A stretch of DNA of 64,000 nucleotides, taken from assembly GCF_001039355.2 (NCBI RefSeq), contig NW_019774069.1:436346-500345 (forward strand). Reading direction: 5' to 3'. This DNA is from Lingula anatina. Taxonomy: Eukaryota > Brachiopoda > Lingulata > Lingulida > Lingulidae. The position numbers and the translations under genes are program-made. The notes under the pieces are model-generated. The model did no database searches. It was given only the letters and a program-made list of their open reading frames with translations, and was not told where the DNA came from. Of the stretch, positions 35,701 to 48,300 are shown piece by piece (within the stretch, counting starts at the first letter, position 1; every line of letters begins with the position of its first letter).

Positions 35701-38700
35701 AAAAAAAGAGATATATTTATAGTTTTGACCCTTGAAATTTCTAGACTTGTGAATGCCCTCATTGATTAAAATAATTTTGTCTAGATTTGTTTCAGTTTGG
35801 ACAATCAGTTTCTTCACACCTTACCAATAAAAAATCAAGTATTACCTGATAAAATCCTGCACTGGTGGCTCATGTGAAAGCTCTATCAAGTCACTCACAT
35901 GGTTTATTATCACCCATGTCATATGTTCTGCATCATTCAGGTTTTCACACTAAAAATGATGAATATTAGTACAGAATTGAAATTGGTTTTTCATAATCAT
36001 TAACTGATCACCATTAAAATGCCTTTTAACTAAGTTAAAATAATATTGCACTTGACAAATTAAAATAATCTTTCAACTGAGATAATCTGAAAGCTAATTC
36101 AAAAGAACTTAAAATGCTTACCACATAATCACAGAATAACACTAGTCCACCCCTTCTCACTATCTCCATATTGCTGCACCTGGACACAGACAGAAAGTTT
36201 TCTGGGATATTGGAATAATGTCTTCTGAAAAATGTTAATAGGATTTTTGACTTCAAATAGTTTAAAAGCTCACTGATGCTCTACAATGATAGAATTTTAT
36301 TGTTCTCATGATTTTAAATTTCATCTTATCCTGAATTTTGTTGACATATACTCCAAACCTAGGTAAGCTTTGACTTTGAAAATGTAAGGCATTTTAGGAC
36401 AATACATCTCTCTTCAACTTAGTTGTTCTATAGGGCAGAGGGATAAATTATTTAAGTTTCAATACTGTAAAAGCAACAATAAAACTAGAGGATCAGAGAG
36501 GCGATACCGCCTCCGAATATTGTACCACCAGCTGGAGCAAGCGCATTCGTATAGACCCCCACATACACAAAATAAGGGACATAGCCACCAGTTTTGTGCT
36601 TGACAAGCTGTAAAAATGCAATCAACAAGAATTTTTAAACTATTGCAAAAAATATATATGGTACAATCAAATTTAAGTTCTTCGTAAGGTAGGTCAAGGG
36701 TCAATTTCAAGGTCACAGTAAATTGCCAGTATATGACTTCCTATTCAAGTTCAAGAGTAACTATGGACCTATCTCTGTCAAGTTTGAAGTTAAAAGAGAA
36801 AGAAATTAGCAGAGTTCAGTTCATGATAAAAAGTAGGTCAAAGGTCAATTTCAAGGTCACATTTAGATTGCCAGTATATGACTTCCTATTCAAGTTCAAT
36901 AGTAACTATGGACCTATCTCTGCCAGTTTTGGAGATAAAAGGGAAGCAAAATTTGCAAAGTTCAGTTCATGGTGAAAAGTAGGTCAAAGGTCAATTTTAA
37001 GGTCACATTTAGATTGCCAGTATATGACTTCCTATTCAAGTTCAATAGTAACTATGGACCTATCTCTGCCAGTTTTGGAGATAAAAGGGAAGCAAAATTT
37101 GCAAAGTTCAGTTCATGGTGAAAAGTAGGTCAAAGGTCAATTTTAAGGTCACATTTAGATTGCCAGTATATGACTTCCTATTCAAGTTCAATAGTAACTA
37201 TGGACCTATCTCTGCCAGTTTTGGAGATAAAAGGGAAGCAAAATTTGCAAAGTTCAGTTCATGGTGAAAAGTAGGTCAAAGGTCAATTTTAAGGTCACAT
37301 TTAGATTGCCAGTATATGACTTCCTATTCAAGTTCAATAGTAACTATGGACCTATCTCTGCCAGTTTTGGAGATAAAAGGGAAGCAAAATTTGCAAAGTT
37401 CAGTTCATGGTGAAAAGTAGGTCAAAGGTCAATTTTAAGGTCACATTTAGATTGCCAGTATATGACTTCCTATTCAAGTTCAATAGTAACTATGGACCTA
37501 TCTCTGCCAGTTTTGGAGATAAAAGGGAAGCAAAATTTGCAAAGTTCAGTTCATGGTGAAAAGTAGGTCAAAGGTCAATTTCAAGGTCATAGTAAGATTG
37601 CCAGTATATGACTTCCTATTCAACTTCAATAGTAACTATGGACCTATCTCTGCCAGTTTTGGAGATATAAGGGACTAAATGTTATAATTTTGGAGTTACC
37701 ATAATGTGCCTTAAATTTCGTACAGAAAAAATTAATTAAAATAAAGAAAATGTCATTTTGGTCAAAATTCTTGAAATAGGAGGTGCTCTGAAGTTTCAGA
37801 AGTTCAAATTTGATGAAATAATGTCATTTTTGAACACAAGTTGTCTGCTTTGCCAAGCCTTATGTTTTATTTTTCCAGAGTTCAAAATTTATTATCCATT
37901 ACCGTACTGCACATTTTGCTTTTACCACCAATATGTACTTTTTGATACAGCGTAACTCGAAAACCGTATGGAATACAAAAAAACCGAGACCACCTCCAGT
38001 GTTGGGCTTTACATGCTCTACAAAATGCAAAAAAGAATGGGTCTCTAGCATTAACGGTTCCCGAATTAGAGACAGTTTTCAGTTTCGGTATCTTATGGCC
38101 GCTACTCCCGTGAAAATGCACCGATTGACCCCAAATTCATGGAGATGAAAGATGACCTGAAGGGTAACACTTTCCAATAATATTATTGGTTAAGTCTGTG
38201 TGGTGTCTGAATAACAGGGCAAAAAAAATTTTTTTCGTAAAAAATTTCATTTTTTTGAAAATTTTGGCCCATTTGACCTTGAAGTAAAGGTCAAAGGTCA
38301 AATCCAAGGGTATATTTGAAATCTACACATATGACTTTTGGAAAGCCGTCTATAGAAATTTTTCCCATAACTCCTTCCGTAGGGTAGATAATTAGCATTT
38401 AATTTTGCCATTTTTAGACAAGGGTGCATTGCAATGAGTGCCACACCCAGACCCCAATACCGACAAAGCCCAAATTTTACGTGGAACGAGTTGAGATTAT
38501 AGGTGACCTAAATCCATGAGATGGGTACGGGGGCCCTTACCGTCTAGGAGGAGAAGCGGTAACGGTAGCCGTCCGGCGGAGCCGGCGGAGCCAACGGAGC
38601 CGGCGGAACGATCCGGACGGGACCGAAACCATGTGTACCGCCAGCGCTAACGCTGGTGGTACAATAAAAAAGTTCATTGATTGAAAAAGAGTTTGCAAAA

Positions 38701-41700
38701 TGGTCAAATATGATTTCAGAAAACAAACAACGCCATCAAGAAAAAAGCTCCATGTGGTTAATACAGACTCATAACACACACTAGAAAACTTACGCTGGAC
38801 TAGACAGCACATATTTCCTGGGTGTCTGCATGATGTCACTCCACCAGTGCTGTTCCTCATAGTTCAGTAAGATCAACACATTACTCCACTGCAGGGTCAG
38901 GGTAGGATGTATACTGGACATCTCCTTGAATGCCTTGTTCAGCTCCTGGACACTGTAGAAGTAATCAGGAACCTGCTGCTTGATCAGGGACATAGCAGAT
39001 GTCGCAACCTTTCTGAACTGACCTGAAATTATTAGCCACAATATCCAGGTTAAAAATGAAATAAACATTAAACTTTATGAAGGGCATAGTATTTCAATAA
39101 GACCTTTCAAGCATGTATTATTTAACAGTTAGAACAACCACAGTAATATGTTCCCCAGTCAAATCGTTTCAAAAATTACTTCTAACCATTTACAATGAAT
39201 GAAATTTAAAAGAATGTCACAGATGTTAAGTAAACCATTAATATGTACAAACAACTTAACGTGTACCTGACTGGAACATGTGAGTGACATAGAGCAGAAA
39301 GTGGGCTAGTTGTTGACACAGATACAAGCTGGTGCTGTTACTGTCCACCAGTGTGGTACAGCTGCAGGCCACCTGCTGACCAACCACACCAACCACCTGC
39401 AACAGAAACCTGGAAAGAGAAAACACATAATGCTTTTTACTACATTGTGGTTTTTACAGCATTAAAACTTCAAGTTTCATACCAATGCAACACCTTAGTG
39501 ATATTGATACATCAGCTATACAGTAGACAATACATCTTTCATTAAGATTTACATCAAACCACTATTCCAGGGACTTCTTAACTAAGAATCAATATCTTTT
39601 CAGTCACCTAGCAAATGTTTCTTCTGGGGTCATCCCATCCTGCTGTCTTGCAGCCTTATTTTCCCACTGCCCACAGGTGGCCGTGTCAGTGTAGATGTTG
39701 ATCCTCAGACTGAGTTCCTGCAGTCTAGACAACACCACATCTTCCTTGGACTGGGAAATAAGAACACGCAGCACAGACAGAACCAGGCACAGCCACTTGG
39801 ACAGGCTACTGGAACAACTCTGCAACCAGATAGCATGGGAAGACAATGAGAACTAGTCAAATACCACAGCACATTAAATCATTTCAGTAAATACTATCCA
39901 TGTAACATATATATTAATTATGAGCAGTTTTTCTTTGTGCATTATCCCAGTACTGACCACATCATAGGGAGGTGCAAACAGAGACCGAAGCAGGATGTCC
40001 ACTGGTCTGAAGACACTGGGAGCAACAGAGTCAAACAGTCTGTGGAGAACATCCAAGGCTGGCTGGCTGTCTAGGTTGATCTGAGACAATTAATCATAAA
40101 TGTTAACATTCTGGGTTGGCTAAGTGTAAGTTAACACTATGAAGCATGCAACTAAATTTAGATTTTGGACTTGAATACTTTAAAAATGAAATCAAATTTT
40201 ACATACATCTACCTTTGTTCAAAAGGTGATCATAAAAGAGACAATAGAAATCAATCTGCAAATAAAATAGTATGAGAAAAAATGATCTGATACCTTTTGG
40301 TACAAAAAAAAAATTATTATTGAATTTATTTGGTGAACAAAAGAGGGGGTTTCCACTTATTATTTTACCAGAGGGCAATATGGTGGTGAAAGAATCATGT
40401 GAAATGTTCCAAACAGACTGTTTAGCTTAATAAATTTACTCATAATTTTTTTAACAAAAACATATTAAATCATCTTTGTCTCATACTTCCAAATGATGTA
40501 CAAGAACATTCTAGTCTTAATAAAACTATGTTTTTGAGTAAAAGACTAATCTCCATACCTGCTGTTTAGCAAGTAATGGTAGCACCATATCTGTGACTTG
40601 TCTGGACAAGCGTTTCCATTTCTCTTCATTCTCTTTATGACACTGATGAAGTACAACTATCAACAGTTCAAGCACCTGAAAACACATCAACAACAAATGG
40701 AATCAAAGTACGAAGTAAGGGAAAGAAAATGTTTTCAAAAGCATTTCATCAAACAACAAAACATAGTCTCAATTTTCAGACACTGGTGCCATTGCTGCAT
40801 TAGTACACAAATGTGACCTTTCCACCCTGGTAAAATCTGTCAGAAGATGGCTACAACTCTGCAACTGAAAACTAAAAGCTTTAACTAAAAACTAATAACT
40901 TATGTAAAATTAACATTTTCATTATCACTGACATATTGTGTCTGTAATTGAATTGAATAAAACGTGTGGTTCATTTGAAGGAATCTACTTCTTGTACTCA
41001 ATTCACCCACTTCCTGTTGGAACCACAGTATGTATTGTAATTGTAATAACCATCACTTATAAAACTAGTTCATTTATAAATACTTTCAATATTTTCACAC
41101 TGCATTATTAATATACGTAAAATAACAATTCAACAAGAAAAAACATATCAATATAAAAGGTATCTAGTTCCCCATTCAGTTCTTCCCCACCCCTTACCTG
41201 ATAGTAGTGGATAAGCCTTAACAACATGGACACAACCACCTCTCTCTGTGTGTCAACATCTTTACTAGTGTCTGCTTTGTTTGTTCTTAACACAAATAAG
41301 TCATACACTATGGGCTGAAGGGCTGGAATAGCTGGAAGTACAACAATGTGGGTGCTTCATACACATATAATTAACATTTGTCATGTAACTTTATCTGCTG
41401 CCTTTCTGTTAGCTACTAAGCTTTAAAAACAAAAACATCTTTTCTGTAATAATGGTCTCCATTTAAAAAACTGACTCTATGGTTTTTAAAGAAACATTTC
41501 GGCATACTTGTGTCAATGTGGCAAGGAGTCTCATCATTTCCTTCACATTATAAATATTGCTGATTCTATTTCTTTTTGACATCTGCAATGTCCATGTGGT
41601 ACATTGTCTTATTCTTACCGTGAGTGACTGGTGGCTGACCACTGGCCATTATCCCATCACATAGCTGGATGATCTTAGGCATGCCAATGATGGTCTTGGA

Positions 41701-42296
41701 GTGGTAACGCTCATAAGACAGGAGCACCAGGAAGTTGAAGATGTGAGGGATAAGAAGCTCAGAGCCACTAATATCAATATAACAATCTTAATGTGAATAT
41801 GAGGAATTAAATAAATGTAATAATTGAAAAATTGTGTCTTAGAAGTTATAGCAGAGAAATTTGTGCCAAATGTATTTGCGCTCTCCTATTTAATAAACCA
41901 ATATTTATTTAAATAAAAACATAGAATGCATATGCAGTGACTTCTTAGAGTGCATTTCAATCCATATGTTCAACTCCTAAATGCAAGAAAATCTGACATA
42001 AAAAAAGCTGTTTCTGAACATCTCTTACCTGATCTGCCCTTCTTCAACATATTCAAACTGTTTTATGACAAATCCAATAAAAATCTGCATTGAAAAAAAA
42101 AACAGAGCTGAAGCTTCATGCAAATGTATGCTACCGACAAAACACTGAAAGTCATTTACAAGATCTGTAATAAATCAAAATCAATAATACTAATCTTTAA
42201 AAAAATGAAAATTCTCTATCCTAATGTTTTATCAAATTAATATTCAACAACCTGTTAACAATTTTGACACACACACGCACGCACGCATGCACACGC

Positions 42297-42337
<41 letters not shown>

Positions 42338-45300
42338 GAGATTCACCCTAAAAAACAAGATAATTTTTCCACAGAATTTGATAATATTTGAGGGCACCAA
42401 CCTGGTCAGAGTCCAGCAGGCAGTAGTTGACCCTAAGCTGGACCAGTTGAGCCAGCAGATCAAGCACCTGCTGCTGTAGTCCCAGGGAGGTGGTCACTGT
42501 GTACTGCTTCAGAGACTTAATCACCAGGGCCTCAAACAGACGGATGTAGGCTGCTATGGCATTCTGCAAATATTCATGTGTGCTTAGCTCTAAGCTCTAA
42601 TAATTTTTCAAATATTGGGATATTTTGATGCTGAGAAATATGCACTCCTTTTTCAGTAAAACTTTCTGCATTACAGTAAATATACCAAAATATCAAATTT
42701 AAATAAATGTTCATAATGTTATGATATGAATCTAAAATTTGTTACTGTGATGAAGAGACATAAAAATTATTAGTACCCAATATATTAGTTTAACATACCT
42801 TGTCTGTCTTGCTTCCAGGTTTTAAAATGGCAGGAATTTTTCTCTCTGATCTCTTCTTCAGCCAACCCAATAAGCTGTAAAAAAAATAAAATAAAATGCA
42901 ACAGATGAAATTGTACCACAATGACTTCGATTCCACACACATTTTGAATTGGTGGATTTCCATTTCCATCACATAAATATTCCCTTTATTCACCGAATAG
43001 CAACACAATTTCCGTTATATGTGAATTTCAATTTATCTATCAATGGCTGAATAAACTCTTATTACATCTTAGCTAGTTAGTATAATTTAACAAAACCAAC
43101 AGGTAAAATACATCAGACAAGTTTACATTCAAACAAAACAAGAAATAATGCTCGATTTCATAAGAAGATTGGCAGAGGTCCAACCAACCTGGAGCTGTCC
43201 TCCTCCTCAGCTTTGGGTGCAGTCTTGAAGGCAGTGGCAGCCAGTGACTGTGTGAAGTGTGTGTATGGTGTGGTGAGACAGCTGTGGTACAGGCCAGGCT
43301 GCATGCCACCAGCCAGGCGGGACATCCTACTAGGCTTGTGTCCCAGGCTGTTGGCATACCCACTGTCCCACTGGCTGGACAAGTTAGTACCAAACAGGGA
43401 CTTCAACAGCTTCAAAGACAAAGGCATGGTGCACTGTTTCAAAATGTATCTGCTAATATGAAAGTTCAACAATTTAGATGTATTTTAATTTTGTAGCAGC
43501 CTAAAGCTTAGCAATACTGAATTCTTATTTTCTTGAATGGTCAGAATAAACCGACAAAAATCTACTATCATCTACTAGAAACAATACAAACCTTTCCCAT
43601 ATATGTATAAAACTGAAATTTATAATTCTTGATAAAACAGATACACAATACACAATTTTTCCTTTTACCTGCTGTACACATAAAACTGTGGACTTGGCCT
43701 CCAGTCCAAATGTAGTCTTCAGAAATCCCAGCAACTCATCTGTATATTTTCCAACCTCCTGAAGAGTAGCAATCTCCAACAACTGAGATAGCACGTCTAG
43801 GGTTGTCTTTAACAGGGAGCAAAATTTATCTGTACTTCCCAGATCTAGTGTGGACTGATAGTTAGAGTGAGCTCCTTTCAGAACTTCGTAGAATTTCACA
43901 TACTGAGGAAGGTTATAGAATACCCCTATGCCTTCCTTTTTGCTCTTTTCTTTGTCACCATCCTTTTCTTTCTCTGTGGAAAAATATAACTGACAGTAAG
44001 AGTCAATATTCCCAGTGGTATACCCAATATAGATTTATACCAAAAAGAGGATTTTCCATAATTTAAATTTTACCTTAATAAAGCAGCATACAATTTTTCT
44101 TGTGTTGAACAATACATAAATCAAATATCTTTCCAGCTCATGATTTTTAGTTCTTAAAATATCACGATTTTCAATATTCATTATATGTAGCTGATGACAT
44201 AAAATATATATATATATGTATAAACAATAATAAGAATAATATATACAAATTAGTAATGACACATGTGGTTCACATTCCTCTCCTAGTATACTTGTCATAC
44301 CTTTGCCTGGAGTCTTTTGTGAGCTCTTGGTGTCAGAAGCTGCCACTGGGTTCCCTGGGGTAAGCAAGTCATCTTTCAACTTGCTCTTTCTTTTCATGGG
44401 ACTTAGGGAAGGTGCATTCGGGAGAGAAGGTAAAGTAGGACGTGTCTGTGGGGGCCCTGGAACCTGGCCATCAATGATGTGGGTAAAGATATTCAGTAAC
44501 CTATAAAAAGATCAAAATTAAAACTTCACATAAACACTTAACACTGGGCAAAAATGTATAAAGAAAAAATGGTCCATATCAAAAACTTTAACCAAATTAA
44601 TTTCATTTAGTCATCATCAATATAAGGTAAATAAAAACTTCCAACTTTTATTATTAATAACTACATTTTTTTATTTAAAACAAATACAAATATTGTGTCT
44701 AAAATTATATCTAAAAAGTTACTTTTAAATTAGCAATTAGAAATTATAAGTGTCCTCATCACCTGGCAACATGAGCTAGTAACTGTTCCACCAGAGGGAG
44801 CAGCTGTCTGTCCTGCAGAGCTGACCATCTAGTGTCGTCTGCTGTAGCATTTGTGGGTGACCCTTTCTGCTCATTTTTCAGGCATTTGAAAGAGGCCCCT
44901 GAAAATCAACAAATATCAGTATTATATACACTAGCAATTAAAGTATTGGTAATGCAGAATAACAAGCAACATATAAGCAGAAGGCAGTTATAATTATTTC
45001 TATGAAATAATCTAATAAGATTAATTTGCATGCCACTTTATATCTACTATGTCAGAAGCATTAAGAGAGCTTTTGTGAAACCAAATATACATTCTTTAAA
45101 TTCACAAATACGTGATAAATGCAATGACTACTTCTCTTCAATTACATTCATTATTACCTGCAAAGAGGTTTCCTGCCAGCTGCAAGGCATCTTGATGAGC
45201 AGCAATGTCCAGTGCTGCCACAGATGAGGTCAGTAATGAGAGTACAATGGACAGTGGTCCACAGCCAGAGCTGGTCAGCTCATCTACTGAAATACTACAG

Positions 45301-48300
45301 TATAAAGAAATTTACTTGTTGTTACCAAATTACAACATTACCATGTATTTACAATATCTAGTACCTATGTAAGAAGATATCAAAACCTAATTTTTCCCTT
45401 AAGAACTTTTATTTTTCCTTTGACATAAATTTCAACAGAAAGTGTTTGACTGTAAACCTCTAAATACACAGACAAATTAAGCTAACAGCAAAGGGTTACA
45501 ACATCAAAACTAAATCCCTGGGGTCCTTCATCACAAGGATAAAGAAATCAATGTATAACCATTTACCTGGAAGTACTAGATGGTCTACTGCTGGCAGATC
45601 TTTTATGAGGTTTCCCACCATAATCTTTAGCATTGTGTGAGGTACTATATGTACACCCCCACCCATCAGCATACTGGGTTACCCTGTAAGCCTCTGACAG
45701 TTCACACAGAGCATGGCAGCACCCATACTAAAATGATAATTTTTTTTAATGCAAATAATTTCTTGTCTAAATTTGTCCAAGGTGAAATTTGTGTTACTCT
45801 TCTTCTCAGAGCTGGTTACATTTGTTTCACTCATTCTATATAACCAAGTTGAAAAAACATTTAAAGGTACACAGAGTGAAATATTTTGAGCCTGACTAGA
45901 TAACGTCATAGTGATCAACAGAAAAAAAACTTGCTTCCTTCTACTAATAATAATCAGAAAAATTATTTCATCAACTCACTGTTAAATATTTTGAAGATGA
46001 CTTTGTCAAGACCCTGGTGAGTAATGCCAAAACTCTAGATAAACTTCCTTCTGTGGCTTCACTGTATCCTCTATAGGGATTGAAATGGTAAGGTTCCACT
46101 AGTCCATGCAGTAAAGGCTGGGGATCCTGAGACCACTCATGTAAAACAGGATCCAAGAAAGCATCAGTGAACTCCTTGGATTTGGCAATTACTGGGTCTT
46201 GTTGGGGGTGATCCACAGGGAAGAATAAATTGGGAACTAATCTAAAGGAAATATTGTAAGTCATCATTCAAAGGACATTTATTATTTTTTATTTGCTTAA
46301 CATCACTGTGATCTTGAACCTGGATAATGTTTCAGAAACTTAGAGCAAATGTCCACTCTGAACTTCAAGTGAATAGGACTCGGGGTTTTTTTTTTCTTTT
46401 AATATCTAATTTCACTGCATCTTGTTAATGAATTGACATCTTTTACCTTTCACTTGCAATGTATGCCTCATGTTCCTTAACATATGCTGTTGTTATAACT
46501 CTAATTACTTAGTACTAGATATTCTTGTTATCTCTCTAACAGTTCTCATTTTAAATTCATTAGATAACAGTTCAAAATGCAACTAACTTGACAAGTGCTG
46601 TAGCAGCAGCAGTCCTCACTCTTGTGTCTTCATCTGCCAGCAGATATAATACCACATCTTCCAGGACACGCTGCTGGAGGTTCAGACTCTGAAACATGCA
46701 ATGCCATTCATATTACATAGAATTCTATGGTCTATACCAAATCTTACTGTCCACTCTTTTTTTTTTTGGGGGGGGGGAGGGGGGACATCTAGCCATTGTA
46801 ATCAGTAATCACACTCTTTCAGTCCAGCGCAAATGAAGAAATTCACATTTCACTATCTCTTTTCCACAGAAAAAAACAACAAAACCTTTAATTAATCCTA
46901 AAAGGTTTCTTTTTATTGAATAAGAGTACATTCCTCACTCAACTTACTCCAATAAAATGATGTCCATCTTTGCCAACCTCCATACATGTATTCTCTAAGA
47001 AAGAAACTACTTTGAAGTCAATCTCTGAGAGAAGATCCAACAACTCAACCTGGAGAAGACACAAGAGGATGGTGAGAAATGCACTTAGGTTTGCTAGAAT
47101 CATACAAACAATGTTCGTAATATGCAATTATTTGACATCAAAACCACTCCTTTTTCTTGAAGTAAAAATCTTTAGCAATTAAACATTCAATCCAAATAAA
47201 ATAAGTAACATTTCTAAAAACAGTTTTTTTTAGTTTGCAAAATACAAGAATACATAAGAGGAAAAAAAATCTAATACTGTACTAAGGAAATACTAACACA
47301 ACAATCTGTAATAGTGATCAGTACCACCCATCTTTAACTGGAAAATGTGTGGCACCATCGGATCATTGTGTTATTATGTTCTAAGTCCAGTGTTAGATTC
47401 AAAATGTCCTCTCATGAGATATCACTCTACTGGATGAATCAGAACATTCACTCCATCATTTATATTTTACCTTTACCAGCCAATAGGGATTTGACTTTAA
47501 TTGTAGTACTTTGATCAAAGTCTTGAGGCCCAGCTCACAGTCAATGCTGTTTAGCACACTACTCAGGCACAGCTTGGTAGCCATTATGGCCAGTCTTGCT
47601 GCAACTGCAGAGTCATCCTCAAGGATCACAATCAATGTGTTCAACAGGCCTGACAAGGTGACAAAATCTGGGCCTGGAAATTCAAATTACATTTTACCTG
47701 ACAATCATGATTGCTTTTTTCAAATTGCTTATTAGCTGTTTTTACTAAGATTGAAATCCAATGTCTATTATTTAACAAACACTTAAAATTAAAAAAGATT
47801 ATATCACTTTTTTTAGTGTAAAAACATCTTTGTTCATCTTGCAGACATCAACTTAGGCTTTATCCAGTCAATCTTTATTCTAAAATACTCCTAAAAAAGA
47901 TCTGTTAACAACGATATATATATATATATATAATATATATATATATATGTGGCTATTCAATTACAGTTCAAGGCATGGGGGAGGGGGTATGTGTGTGTGT
48001 GTGTGTGGGGGGGGGGGGGGAATCAAAGAAAAAAAAAAAAAACGCTCCATGAAAGAAGTTTCATGTTTCAAATTCCAATGTGAATTTTTACTAACCAGTC
48101 AAGTTACAGTGGTGATCAATCCAAAACTTACCATATTTTAATACAAAACCATTTTTCAATACAGTATAAAGCTGGCTAAAGTCACTAAGAAGTCCCTTAT
48201 TGAGTACTTTCCAACAAAATGATCCCCAATGTCCCACAAAGATCTGTTTTACTAACCTTGCTCTTCTGTCTGATACTGTTTCACTACTACATCGAACCTG

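Noticed and set aside
36689-37672. Regular repeats that might suggest a CRISPR array or a repeat protein (short ORF at 36733-36975)
   Set aside because: The 146-bp units have no spacers, lie in an animal gene intron, and the ORF only follows the repeat phase.
38540-38664. GC-rich stretch with CGG-type words as a CpG-island promoter or coding exon
   Set aside because: It lies at the end of the intronic mobile element, is short, and has no reading frame consistent with HTT phases.
43213-43496. Plus-strand open frames over 43213-43496
   Set aside because: Antisense to HTT exon 19, which has clear human counterparts.
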